Positions 5,595 to 12,418 of a DNA stretch of 12,418 nt are shown piece after piece. Source of the stretch: Candidatus Poribacteria bacterium (lineage in GTDB: Bacteria; Poribacteria; WGA-4E; GCA-2687025). A model generated the notes under the pieces. That model was not told where the DNA came from. It saw nothing but the letters and a program-made list of their open reading frames with translations, and did not search any database. The stretch spans positions 1 to 12,418 of the forward strand of contig JAQBWJ010000018.1 of the NCBI GenBank assembly GCA_027625215.1, in the 5' to 3' direction. The first letter of the stretch is position 1. The number at the start of each line of letters is the position of its first letter. The position numbers and the translations under genes are program-made.

Positions 5595-7919
5595 ATGACT
5601 CGTTTCGACCCAAAAGCGGTCTTGGAAGCGTACTTGAAGGGGGCGATTGCGTCCGCGCCACGTTTTCTTTGGCTGGACGATTCCAACGAGCTCGCCGCCG
5701 ATGTGAGAATCCTGTCGGTGAATGGGAAAGAGTGCGAGTTGCTTCGGTTCCACCATGACCTCCAACTCCGCGACGCGCTGGAGGACTTGAAGGACGCGCC
5801 TCGTCTCGAAGACGATTTCCCACTCTCGGTTGTCGTTTCGTCCGATGCGACGCACGACAGCACTGCCATCGGCGATCTGATCCATCGAACAATGCGAGTC
5901 GCCGTTAGTCCGCGTCGACTCATGGAACTGATGAGTCCGAACTACGAATGGACGGACGCAATCAACCTGCTTCGCGGCAACGATTTTTGGGACCTCGCGG
6001 AACGTTTGATCGACGCGCGGTTGTCGTGGGAAGACGCGCTCACCGCGTCGAATACTCCGACCCTGATCGCAGAGTGCTACCTACAACGGTCCCTTCACCA
6101 CAAGATGACGGGCGCGGATGCCGTTTCGCTTTGGGAGCACATCGAGACGGACGAGCCGACGCGCCGATTTCTTGAACGTTATCCGCGCGTGTCCGAAGCG
6201 GCGCAGCGGGCGATCCAACGGGTGACGCCCATCCCCGTCAAGTTAGAGCGCGATCCAGATTTCGCCGTGTTTCTCTGGACAATGTACTTCTTGTGGAAGT
6301 ACGCCCCCGACGCGCGTCTGCTCAATTCGCAATTCTTCGATGAGAAGACGTGGCAAAAGTACGGTGTCCATGAGGCGGATGAACTGTTGGCGACGTGCGA
6401 CGCGCTGTTGGAGACGGAGCCGCTCACCGTTGTCTCGCAGGTGCGGATGGCGGAACGCTCGCTCGCCGCTGATCCTCACCGCGAACGGTTGTTCCTCAGC
6501 CTATTGGGATTGGATGGAGAACGGCGCGTGGAGATCGCGCTACGGATCGCGTCAACCGAACGAGTGTCAGGCTACCTTACGGAACAGTCGCTCCGAGTGT
6601 TGATCCCGCAGATTGCGAGCGAACCGACATTTATCTCCAAAACGCGGATGGAACAACTGCAACGGACGCTCGAACGGCAGCATCTTGGCACCAAGTACCC
6701 TTCGTATTTTCCTAACTTCGCCGACGCCGCGCGACTCTTTCACGCATTGCTGACGCTCGCCACGCATGTCGATACGTTTCATCGTCGCGGATGGGAGCAA
6801 CATCTGTCCGTGCAGTCGATTGAGACGTGGACGAGCGATATTTTCCCCAATCACCTCGTCCCAATGAGCCTCTTGTGCGACGAATGGCTCGGTCATCGGG
6901 AACGGATGAGCAGTCTTTTAGGAGATGCACCCGCCGAATTGGTCGCCGAAGCGCACCGAATCATCGTGAAAGCGAACTACGAGTTCGCCCGGTTGGTGGG
7001 AGACGCTTACGTTCGATGGATCACACGACACAAACCGCCGCCAATGTTCACCGTCGACTGGTTCGATTCAGAGTTTGTCCCTCATTGGCGAGAACTTCAG
7101 AACGAGTCGAAATACCCGTTGGTGGTTGTCTGCATGTTTCACGGGCTGCGTTGGGATGAGTGGGAAGTCGTCGCGCCGGTGTTCGAGTCTGCGCTCGACA
7201 AGCATCGGCTTGAATCGACAAAACCGCTTCTGGCGATCTTACCTTCCACAAAGCCGCACAACACGGCGGCGTTGATTCTTGGACGTTTCCCATCATTGGC
7301 GGATTCGGGGACGGTAGGCGCGTTGTTCGCGGAGCGTCTTGCGGCGCAAGGCGTTCCGTTTGCCGGATCAACCGCGACGCCGTACCTCAAGATGCCGGAC
7401 TCGCGGGCGGGTGTTGTGCTAGCAAATATCGCCATCGCGGAAGTCGGATCCAACAAAACGATGAGAACGGGAACGGCTCGTGATGAAATCCGTCAGGCGG
7501 CGGAAGATTCATTGAACGAATTCTTGGCGCAAGTTCCCCCAAAAGCGAGCGTGTTCGTGCTTTCGAATGGTGGATCGACGGAAGTGACGCAGGCGGCAAC
7601 GCGCATCAAGGCGACGGAGACGCAGCGACGGTGGGCTGGATTTCGCGCGATGGAGGACGGATCGTGTCCAACGACGGATGTCGCCCTGTTCAACGCCGAG
7701 GCGATCCGTCTGCCGAATCCGCAGGTATCGCGGTGCGCGTTTGCCTTCCCGGACGTGTGGTTCGCGTCGGAACCGCGAGGGGCGGGTTTGCGTTTTCTGA
7801 GCGGCGGGATTTCGCTGACGGAAATGATACTGCCGTGCGCGACGTTCGTCTCACGGCGGCGGAGAAGGCTCGATGACCATGAGGCGTCACCGAATGAAAT
7901 AGGTAGGACAGCCAAATGA
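5595..7919 (+). CDS. PglZ-domain-like protein with apparently degenerate metal site
   Basis: 774 residues. The C-terminal half follows the PglZ layout (alkaline-phosphatase superfamily; known from phage-defence BREX/Pgl systems and from PorX): YPLVVVCMFHGLRWDEWE ending at residue 524, LPSTKPHNTAAL at 549-560, VFVLSNGG at 653-660 and RFLSGGISLTEMILP at 733-747. The usual forms of these motifs are IDGLRYD, LPSxT, SDHG and HGGxSxxEMxxP. By this alignment the metal-binding Asp, Asp-His and His are replaced by H516, N658-G659 and S736, while the Ser/Thr of the nucleophile motif survives (S551, T552). The N-terminal 480 residues are mostly helical and contain YEWTDAINLLRGNDFW (118-132). The frame is open back to 5352 inside ppk2, but ATG 5595 is the first start after the ppk2 stop; it has no strong ribosome site, suggesting coupling. 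No other BREX gene is in view. It may be a pseudoenzyme or scaffold. Confidence 0.75.
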   Translation: MTRFDPKAVLEAYLKGAIASAPRFLWLDDSNELAADVRILSVNGKECELLRFHHDLQLRDALEDLKDAPRLEDDFPLSVVVSSDATHDSTAIGDLIHRTMRVAVSPRRLMELMSPNYEWTDAINLLRGNDFWDLAERLIDARLSWEDALTASNTPTLIAECYLQRSLHHKMTGADAVSLWEHIETDEPTRRFLERYPRVSEAAQRAIQRVTPIPVKLERDPDFAVFLWTMYFLWKYAPDARLLNSQFFDEKTWQKYGVHEADELLATCDALLETEPLTVVSQVRMAERSLAADPHRERLFLSLLGLDGERRVEIALRIASTERVSGYLTEQSLRVLIPQIASEPTFISKTRMEQLQRTLERQHLGTKYPSYFPNFADAARLFHALLTLATHVDTFHRRGWEQHLSVQSIETWTSDIFPNHLVPMSLLCDEWLGHRERMSSLLGDAPAELVAEAHRIIVKANYEFARLVGDAYVRWITRHKPPPMFTVDWFDSEFVPHWRELQNESKYPLVVVCMFHGLRWDEWEVVAPVFESALDKHRLESTKPLLAILPSTKPHNTAALILGRFPSLADSGTVGALFAERLAAQGVPFAGSTATPYLKMPDSRAGVVLANIAIAEVGSNKTMRTGTARDEIRQAAEDSLNEFLAQVPPKASVFVLSNGGSTEVTQAATRIKATETQRRWAGFRAMEDGSCPTTDVALFNAEAIRLPNPQVSRCAFAFPDVWFASEPRGAGLRFLSGGISLTEMILPCATFVSRRRRRLDDHEASPNEIGRTAK

Positions 7920-8731
7920 AGTTGACGGTGTGCAACGAGATATATGAAAACTGGAAATTGGCGGATGTGTTTCGGTCCGCGAAGTCGATAGGGTATGAGG
8001 CGGTGGAGATTTCGCCGTTCACCATAGCGGACCACGCGCGAGATATCTCAAAAGCGCAGCGCGATAAGATCAAACGCGACGCCGAACGCACCGGGATCGA
8101 GATCGCCGGACTCCATTGGTTGTTCATCAAACCGGAGGGGCTTCACCTCACCAGTCCGAACGCCGCTCTGCGGGACACGACGCGCGAATATCTCAAAGAC
8201 CTGATCCACCTATGCGCCGATATCGGTGGTTCGATGATGGTGATCGGTTCGCCGAAGCAACGAAATATCATCGAGGGCGTGACGTTCGAGCAAGGGTTTG
8301 AGTGGGCGGCGGCGGCGTTCAAGGAGTGCGCGGAACTTGCGGGCGAGAAGGACGTAATGTTGTGTTTCGAGCCGCTGAACTCACGCATTACGAACTTCAT
8401 CCGCAACCCGGACGAGGCGTTGACGCTGATTGAGGCGGTCGATCACCCCAATTTTCAGATGATTCTGGATGTATACAGTTCGTCGGTGGAATCGTTGGAC
8501 ATCCCGGCGGAACTGCGGAAGCATCGCAACGCCATCCGACACGTCCATACGAACGACGACAACGGGTATGTGCCGGGATCGGGAGGCGCGGATTATGTCG
8601 CGATCTTCGAGGCGTTGAAAGAGATCGGTTACGAGCGGTACCTCTCGGTCGAGGTGTTCAATTTTGAGCCGGACCCTGAAACGATTGCGCGGCAGAGCAT
8701 CACGTTTTTACGATCCTTAATGGATTCATAA
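7916..8731 (+). CDS. sugar phosphate isomerase/epimerase (tagatose-3-epimerase-like TIM barrel)
   Basis: 271 residues, the usual length for hydroxypyruvate isomerase / D-tagatose 3-epimerase-type barrels. Predicted metal ligands are E152 (CFEPLN), D185 (MILDVYS), H211 (HVHTND) and E246 (LSVEVFNF), the same spacing I recall for the Pseudomonas cichorii D-tagatose 3-epimerase. H67 in GLHWLF and the loop NGYVPGSGGADY (216-227) complete the site. The second catalytic-region His after D185 in that enzyme is a Ser here, so the substrate may differ. The ATG overlaps the TGA of the PglZ-like gene (ATGA), and a strong ribosome site AGGTAGGA (7901-7908) lies 7 nt upstream, so it can be translated well on its own. 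It is distinct from the 332-aa barrel at 3305-4303. Cytoplasmic; substrate unknown. Confidence 0.9.
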   Translation: MKLTVCNEIYENWKLADVFRSAKSIGYEAVEISPFTIADHARDISKAQRDKIKRDAERTGIEIAGLHWLFIKPEGLHLTSPNAALRDTTREYLKDLIHLCADIGGSMMVIGSPKQRNIIEGVTFEQGFEWAAAAFKECAELAGEKDVMLCFEPLNSRITNFIRNPDEALTLIEAVDHPNFQMILDVYSSSVESLDIPAELRKHRNAIRHVHTNDDNGYVPGSGGADYVAIFEALKEIGYERYLSVEVFNFEPDPETIARQSITFLRSLMDS

Positions 8732-8757
8732 TACTGACACGCTGCAGAGGGCCAGAC

Positions 8758-8779
8758 ACTTCTGATAGTCATTTCATGG
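8758..8779 (+). repeat. dispersed repeat, subtype A, copy 1
   Basis: Begins ACTTCTGATAGT and ends TTCATGG. It matches copy A3 (12220-12241, opposite strand) at 19 of 22 ungapped positions, with further similarity (AATTG..TCG) beyond. Confidence 0.6.
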
Positions 8780-8846
8780 AAATAGAAAATTGTGTCGAAT
8801 ACGCGCAAACCAAGATTTTATGCGTGGTGTTGGTGTGGTACCCACT

Positions 8847-8884
8847 AATTTCCGATAGTTATTTGGAGGTGTCTTTTGAGACGG
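8847..8884 (+). repeat. dispersed repeat, subtype B, copy 1
   Basis: Core AATTTCCGATAGTTATTTGG. It matches copy B3 (12297-12334, opposite strand) at 28 of 38 ungapped positions counted by eye, so the shared unit extends well past the core. Confidence 0.6.
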
Positions 8885-8909
8885 ATTACTTATGGAATCC
8901 GTTATAAGT
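8881..8909. repeat. two interlocked inverted repeats
   Basis: ACGGATT (8881-8887) pairs with AATCCGT (8896-8902); ACTTAT (8888-8893) pairs with ATAAGT (8904-8909). The 5' arm of the second lies in the loop of the first, so the two stems are alternatives. Loops are too short for a normal H-type pseudoknot. Confidence 0.4.
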
Positions 8910-8957
8910 GTTGTATGGCACCACTCTAACCAGAATTATCTAACCGAAGCCTCCTTA

Positions 8958-8979
8958 ACTTCTGATAATGGTTATTATG
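8958..8979 (+). repeat. dispersed repeat, subtype A, copy 2
   Basis: Begins ACTTCTGATAATGG. Identical to copy A1 over the first 10 bases and more diverged after that (14 of 22 by eye). Confidence 0.5.
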
Positions 8980-9120
8980 TCATATAAAATCGTGGCTGGG
9001 TTGGCATGTGAAGGCAGGGCAATCAGAGGAAATTGAATCCTTTTCGTCATTTTCACCTTCCAATAGGATGCAGGGAGGATCGAGTTCGTGAAATGATCCC
9101 GAAAAAGATTGGAGCCCTTT

Positions 9121-9144
9121 AATTTCCGATAATTTTCTCGTGGG
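9121..9144 (+). repeat. dispersed repeat, subtype B, copy 2
   Basis: Core AATTTCCGATAATTTT, identical to copy B1 over the first 11 bases; the tail with CGTGGG resembles copy B3. Confidence 0.55.
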
Positions 9145-9198
9145 TATATGGATATAGGAACAAGCCGCAAGCAGGTCATCAACGCTTGGGGACGAAGA

Positions 9199-9966
9199 TC
9201 ACAGGTAAACGACGCTCAACATCCTGCCGGTCGGATCGCCGTCGCGTCGGTGGGAAAAATATCGATGAGGGAACGATACCGTGCACTCCCGAATATGAGT
9301 GATGCGCTCCAATCGAATGCCGCGCCGCGCCAAACTCACGTCGACCGCCACCCGCAGATCAAGCAACCGCCCATCCGCGACTTTCTCGCCGAACCGCTCT
9401 CGAAACGACTCGGCGAGCCCAACGCTTACCTCGTACGACGCGCTTCCAATGGAGGGCCCAACAATGACGGCGCAGTCCGATGCGTTCGTCCCAAACGTGG
9501 ACCCCATCGCTGCAAATGTTGAATCGATGACTCCGTCGTATGTACCGACGCGCCCCGCGTGGATCGCTGCAACCGCTCGATTAATAGGGTCGAACACCAA
9601 GATCGGCACACAATCCGCCACGCAAACCCCGATGGCAAGACTATATGCGTTAGTGATGAGGCTGTCCGTTGCTGGAATTGCCGTTGCCGGATCAAACACG
9701 CCTCGTCCGGCGTCACTCTCGGAGACAACCGCGACGTTTGTGGAATGGGTCTGTTCCGCGAGAACCAACCGCTCGACGTTCAACCCGCAGTCAGTCGCAA
9801 ACCGACGGCGGTTCTCAATGACGTTTTCGAGGCGGTCGCCAACGTGGTGTCCCAGATTCAGGGAATCGTACGGAGCCGGACTCACGCCCCCTTGCCGCAG
9901 GCTCGTCGCCGCGAAGGGGGTGTTTGCGTCGTGAATACCCCACCGATGCCGGATGCCTAGACGCAT
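9199..9966 (-). CDS. pgeF: PgeF/YfiH-family protein (multicopper-like 'laccase' domain)
   Basis: 255 residues, family length. This zinc-dependent family (YfiH/YlmD, human LACC1) acts on purine nucleosides in vitro, and E. coli PgeF removes wrongly placed L-serine at the first stem position of peptidoglycan precursors. Seen: TSLRQGGVS, PYDSLNLGHHVGD (32-44), the metal-ligand motifs EQTH (H74), ADC (C119) and HAG (H136), GPSIGSASYEV (170-180) and a C-terminal RRDGDPTGRM. All three expected ligands are present. The common HAGWRG is HAGRVG here, a change beside the active site. Start ATG 9966 puts the conserved TSLRQGG at the usual distance, although the nearest GGAG is about 20 nt upstream, so expression may rely on read-through from the amidase gene 47 nt ahead. 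It is the last gene of the minus-strand unit. Confidence 0.92.
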   Translation of the reverse strand: MRLGIRHRWGIHDANTPFAATSLRQGGVSPAPYDSLNLGHHVGDRLENVIENRRRFATDCGLNVERLVLAEQTHSTNVAVVSESDAGRGVFDPATAIPATDSLITNAYSLAIGVCVADCVPILVFDPINRAVAAIHAGRVGTYDGVIDSTFAAMGSTFGTNASDCAVIVGPSIGSASYEVSVGLAESFRERFGEKVADGRLLDLRVAVDVSLARRGIRLERITHIRECTVSFPHRYFSHRRDGDPTGRMLSVVYL

Positions 9967-10013
9967 GAGATGACGTTTCTATCTCCGAGTTACGTTTGAA
10001 TGAGATAAAGGAA

Positions 10014-10796
10014 CTAATCGGACGGCGCGACGGCGACGTTCCAGTTCTTGAACTGCGCCCCGAACTCGACGACCCCCGCGCCAATCGCTTCCGCCAACTT
10101 CTGCTGGTGGGCTGCCGAACGGAGTTGCGTCTGTTCGTCTTTGTTCGTGAGAAATCCGATTTCAACGAGGGTGGACGGCATTTGCGTATAGAATAGGACG
10201 TAAAAGGGCCCTTCCTGTACGCGCCGATCCAACACATTCGCTCGTTTGATCAAGTTCGATTGGATATTCGACGCGAGTCCCTCCGTCAGCGGAGCCATCG
10301 CCCGATGCCGCATGTCCGCGAAGATGAAGTCGAGGCTGAACCCAGTCCCCAGGTTCTCGCGAGCCGCCACGCGAGCCGCGCGCGTGTTCGTCGCCTCGTT
10401 CTTGTAGACATAGGTTTCCGCGCCTTTGGCGGACGAACTCTCAGCCGCGTTCACATGGACGCTAATGAAAACGCTACTTGCCGGATCGTGCGCGTTCGCC
10501 ACGTCACACCGTTCCTGCAACGTGAGGTACTTGTCCGAGTCGCGCGTCATCACGATTCTATAGGATGAGTTTTTCGCCAAATAGTCTCGCACGCGCCGCG
10601 CGACTTGAAGCGTCACGTCCTTTTCGCGCAACCCCCACCGATTCACCGCGCCGGGATCGTGACCGCCGTGTCCAGCGTCGATGATGACCGTCTTGAGATC
10701 GGGCACTGCGCCGGACGTATCGCCAAACGAACCGACCGCCGAAACGACCATCAGCGCATACAATGAGACCTTCCGAACGCGTGCGAACACCCTCAC
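10014..10796 (-). CDS. N-acetylmuramoyl-L-alanine amidase (Amidase_3 family)
   Basis: 260 residues. It cuts the amide bond between MurNAc and L-alanine in peptidoglycan, outside the cytoplasm. A signal peptide is visible (basic MRVFARVRK, then a hydrophobic run to about residue 22, with a likely cleavage site near SGA at 28-30). The catalytic domain follows at once: IDAGHGGHDPGA (39-50, zinc ligand H43), E58 in LREKDVTL, SVHVNA (112-117, ligand H114) and the catalytic-glutamate motif VEIGFLTNKDE (E212). No SPOR, LysM or AMIN cell-wall-binding domain is present, so this is a minimal amidase. The start is GTG 10796, which overlaps the alaC stop as GTGA and implies coupled translation; AGAGGA lies about 9 nt upstream. 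Role: cell-wall turnover or daughter-cell separation. Confidence 0.95.
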   Translation of the reverse strand: MRVFARVRKVSLYALMVVSAVGSFGDTSGAVPDLKTVIIDAGHGGHDPGAVNRWGLREKDVTLQVARRVRDYLAKNSSYRIVMTRDSDKYLTLQERCDVANAHDPASSVFISVHVNAAESSSAKGAETYVYKNEATNTRAARVAARENLGTGFSLDFIFADMRHRAMAPLTEGLASNIQSNLIKRANVLDRRVQEGPFYVLFYTQMPSTLVEIGFLTNKDEQTQLRSAAHQQKLAEAIGAGVVEFGAQFKNWNVAVAPSD

Positions 10797-12013
10797 GGTT
10801 GAGGTTCCTCTCCGGTGGCGGTTTTGGGAGCGGTCGAAAGGTTCAACGACCTGCGAATCTGCCGCACTGCTTGACGAATCCGGTCTTCGTTTTCAACGAG
10901 AGAGAAACGGACGTATCCTTCGCCGCGCGCGCCGAATCCGATACCCGGAGAGACGCACACATTGGCTTCCGTGAGCAGTTTTTGGGCGAATTTCATCGAA
11001 CCCATCTCGACAAACGGTTCGGGAATCGGCGCCCACGCGAACATGGTCCCCTTCGGGAGCGGGATATTCCACCCGATTCGCCTCAACCCATCCACAAGCA
11101 CATCGCGGCGTTCTCGGTACACTTCGACCGTTTCTTTGATAATGTGCTCGTCCGTCCGCAGGGCAACAATCGATGCGATCTGCACCGGCGCGAACATCCC
11201 GTAGTCGTAATAACTCTTGAGCCGCGCTAACGCTTCGATCACGCGCCGATTTCCAACACAGAACCCAGTCCGCCACCCCGCCATGCTGTGGGACTTCGAG
11301 AGCGACATGAACTCAACGCCGACATCCTTTGCGCCCTTCGCCTGTAAAAAACTCGGCGCCTGATATCCGTCGTACGTCAGGTCGGCGTAGGCGAGGTCGT
11401 GGACGACGAGGATATCGTGTTTCTTCGCGTACTGTGCGATCTCCTCGAAGAACGCCAAGTCGACGACCGCGCCCGTCGGATTGTGTGGAAACGACAGCAG
11501 CAACACCTTCGGTTTAGGGTAGATGTCCTTCATGATGATGGACAGGTCGGGGATGAAGTCGTTTTCCTCGCGCAACGGCACGCTGATCACGCTTCCGCCC
11601 GCGATTACGACGCTGTACATATGGATCGGATAGGATGGGTCGGGTACGAGCGCAATGTCCCCCTCATCGATCAATGCAAGCGCGAGGTGCGACAAGCCCT
11701 CTTTCGTCCCGATGACGGCGACCGCCTCGTGTTCGGGGTCGATGGACACATTAAAGCGTCGTTCGTAGTGCCAAGCGATCTCTCGTCGCAGGTTGTAGAT
11801 ACCTTTAGAGACGGAATATCGGTGGTTGCGTTCGTCGTTCGCCGCTTCGCACAGTTTATCGATGATGTGCTGAGGGGTGCGAAGGTCAGGGTTGCCCATG
11901 CCGAAATCGATCACGTCGATCCCGTCGCGTCGCATCTGATGCGTTTGTGATTTGAGCGCGCCCAGCATATATGGCGGCAGGCGTCGGAGTCGTTTCGCTT
12001 CGATGTCCATCAT
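10793..12013 (-). CDS. alaC: alanine transaminase AlaC (class I/II aminotransferase)
   Basis: 406 residues; a PLP enzyme making L-alanine from pyruvate and glutamate. It resembles E. coli AlaC along its length from memory: RRLPPYML, DFGMGNPD (36-43), IGTKEGLSHL (101-110), VPDPSYPIHMY (123-133), FPHNPTGAVV with N178, VVHDLAYADLTYDG with D206 and Y209, SLSKSHSMAGWRTG with the PLP lysine K240 and R248, YYDYGMFAPVQIA, CVSPGIGFG and a substrate-carboxylate Arg at 369 (YVRFSLVEN). The related LL-diaminopimelate aminotransferase (DapL) is less likely but not excluded. I use ATG 12013, which has AAGGA 10 nt upstream; the frame extends to a TTG at 12031, but that overlaps the ribosome site. First gene of the alaC-amidase-pgeF unit. 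Confidence 0.93.
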   Translation of the reverse strand: MMDIEAKRLRRLPPYMLGALKSQTHQMRRDGIDVIDFGMGNPDLRTPQHIIDKLCEAANDERNHRYSVSKGIYNLRREIAWHYERRFNVSIDPEHEAVAVIGTKEGLSHLALALIDEGDIALVPDPSYPIHMYSVVIAGGSVISVPLREENDFIPDLSIIMKDIYPKPKVLLLSFPHNPTGAVVDLAFFEEIAQYAKKHDILVVHDLAYADLTYDGYQAPSFLQAKGAKDVGVEFMSLSKSHSMAGWRTGFCVGNRRVIEALARLKSYYDYGMFAPVQIASIVALRTDEHIIKETVEVYRERRDVLVDGLRRIGWNIPLPKGTMFAWAPIPEPFVEMGSMKFAQKLLTEANVCVSPGIGFGARGEGYVRFSLVENEDRIRQAVRQIRRSLNLSTAPKTATGEEPQP

Positions 12014-12023
12014 TGTTGGCGCG

Positions 12024-12028
12024 TCCTT
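12024..12028 (-). promoter_or_regulatory. ribosome binding site that fixes the alaC start
   Basis: AAGGA on the minus strand, 10 nt before ATG 12013. It lies inside the alternative longer frame that would start at TTG 12031, which argues for the shorter protein. Confidence 0.6.
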
Positions 12029-12219
12029 CAAATCGCGGCACGATGCCGGTGATGAAGCCTTGTGATTCTTGATGCAACGAGAGGACGGGCGCCGAGGTTC
12101 ACGCGCGACACCCTTATCAATATAACGACCAAAACAGGTTTCATGTTACCGCCATCCTGTTGATCTGCTCAGATGCTAGCCGTACGCCGAGTTATTTTCA
12201 ACGCGAGTCAATTTATAAA

Positions 12220-12241
12220 CCATGAATTAACTATCAGAAAT
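12220..12241 (-). repeat. dispersed repeat, subtype A, copy 3
   Basis: Minus strand reads ATTTCTGATAGTTAATTC followed by ATGG; 19 of 22 positions match copy A1, 3.4 kb away. Confidence 0.6.
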
Positions 12242-12296
12242 CAAGAGTTCAGTGAAGAATGTCGTGGGTGGTTGATCCATGTCGCGGTATGAGAGA

Positions 12297-12334
12297 CCAA
12301 CCCAAAATATCCCACCAAATTATTATCGGAAATA
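12297..12334 (-). repeat. dispersed repeat, subtype B, copy 3
   Basis: Minus strand core TATTTCCGATAATAATTTGG, 28 of 38 positions as copy B1. The GATA of this copy lies 92 bp from that of copy A3, close to the 90 bp between A1 and B1. Confidence 0.6.
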
Positions 12335-12418
12335 ATAGTCGTTTATTAAAAAAACAAGGCATTGAATCGCGGCGAGATAGGTAAGAGCGTCGGTTGTGTC
12401 AGGATGAAGTACAACGCC

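Larger units (their letters stand above)
8732..9198. other. AT-rich convergent intergenic region with repeats
   Basis: 467 bp between two converging genes. I find no gene with a ribosome site. It is clearly richer in A and T than the flanking genes and holds four of the six dispersed-repeat copies plus two interlocked inverted repeats (8881-8909). No convincing terminator with a U-tract is visible for either gene. Confidence 0.8.
12014..12418. other. non-coding upstream region of alaC with repeats
   Basis: 405 bp with no supportable gene. The part next to alaC is GC-rich leader; beyond about 12110 it turns AT-rich. A TATATT (complement of 12119-12124) could be a -10 for alaC, but no good -35 accompanies it. 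Two dispersed-repeat copies lie at 12220-12241 and 12297-12334. Minus-strand frames entering from the right edge stop by about 12330 and are too short to judge. Confidence 0.7.

Noticed and set aside
4727..8731. BREX or Pgl phage-defence locus
   Set aside because: Only one PglZ-like gene is present; no brxA, brxB, brxC, pglX methylase or brxL lies in the window.
8955..9182. Minus-strand 75-codon open frame in the convergent gap
   Set aside because: It runs through two dispersed-repeat copies, has no ribosome site and no recognisable sequence.
9148..9522. Plus-strand open frame across the 3' end of pgeF
   Set aside because: Mostly antisense to conserved pgeF residues, with no ribosome site or domain.
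12340..12418. Partial gene entering from the right edge
   Set aside because: All frames are short and without recognisable residues; the AGG before the ATG at 12404 is too close to be a ribosome site.

Overview
The window reads as ordinary bacterial chromosome: long, dense, high-coding-potential genes (GC clearly above 50% in genes, AT-rich in gaps), 4-nt stop/start overlaps, Shine-Dalgarno sites, no rRNA, tRNA, CRISPR, transposase or phage gene. The mix (two xylose-isomerase-like TIM-barrel epimerases, class III-type PPK2, a solitary PglZ-like protein, AlaC, PgeF) suits an environmental bacterium, perhaps a poorly cultured phylum such as Poribacteria, Armatimonadota or Planctomycetota. That assignment is only a guess.

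Layout. (1) 1-4303, minus strand: a sugar isomerase/epimerase gene (3305-4303), then valS (443-3124), then the start of a gene for a membrane-anchored acidic protein that runs off the left edge (<1-419). (2) 4304-4726: a 423-bp divergent control region. It holds an inverted repeat laid over the likely promoter of the isomerase gene, a second inverted repeat, and seven near-tandem TGTTYC units at 10-11 bp period ahead of ppk2. (3) 4727-8731, plus strand: a tight operon of ppk2, a 774-aa PglZ-like protein and a second TIM-barrel epimerase (7-nt gap, then an ATGA overlap). (4) 8732-9198: an AT-rich convergent gap with four copies of a diverged dispersed repeat. (5) 9199-12013, minus strand: alaC, an N-acetylmuramoyl-L-alanine amidase (GTGA overlap) and pgeF, which together look like an alanine/peptidoglycan unit. 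(6) 12014-12418: a non-coding stretch with two more copies of the same repeat, inverted.

How the genes may work together. valS is housekeeping. ppk2 makes nucleoside triphosphates from polyphosphate and lies behind a direct-repeat array of the kind bound by OmpR/PhoB-type regulators. The PglZ-like protein keeps the overall PglZ layout but appears to have lost the metal ligands of the alkaline-phosphatase superfamily, and no other BREX gene is nearby. The alaC-amidase-pgeF group joins alanine metabolism, stem-peptide removal and correction of the first stem residue. The least explained items are the PglZ-like protein, the TGTTYC array and the dispersed repeat.
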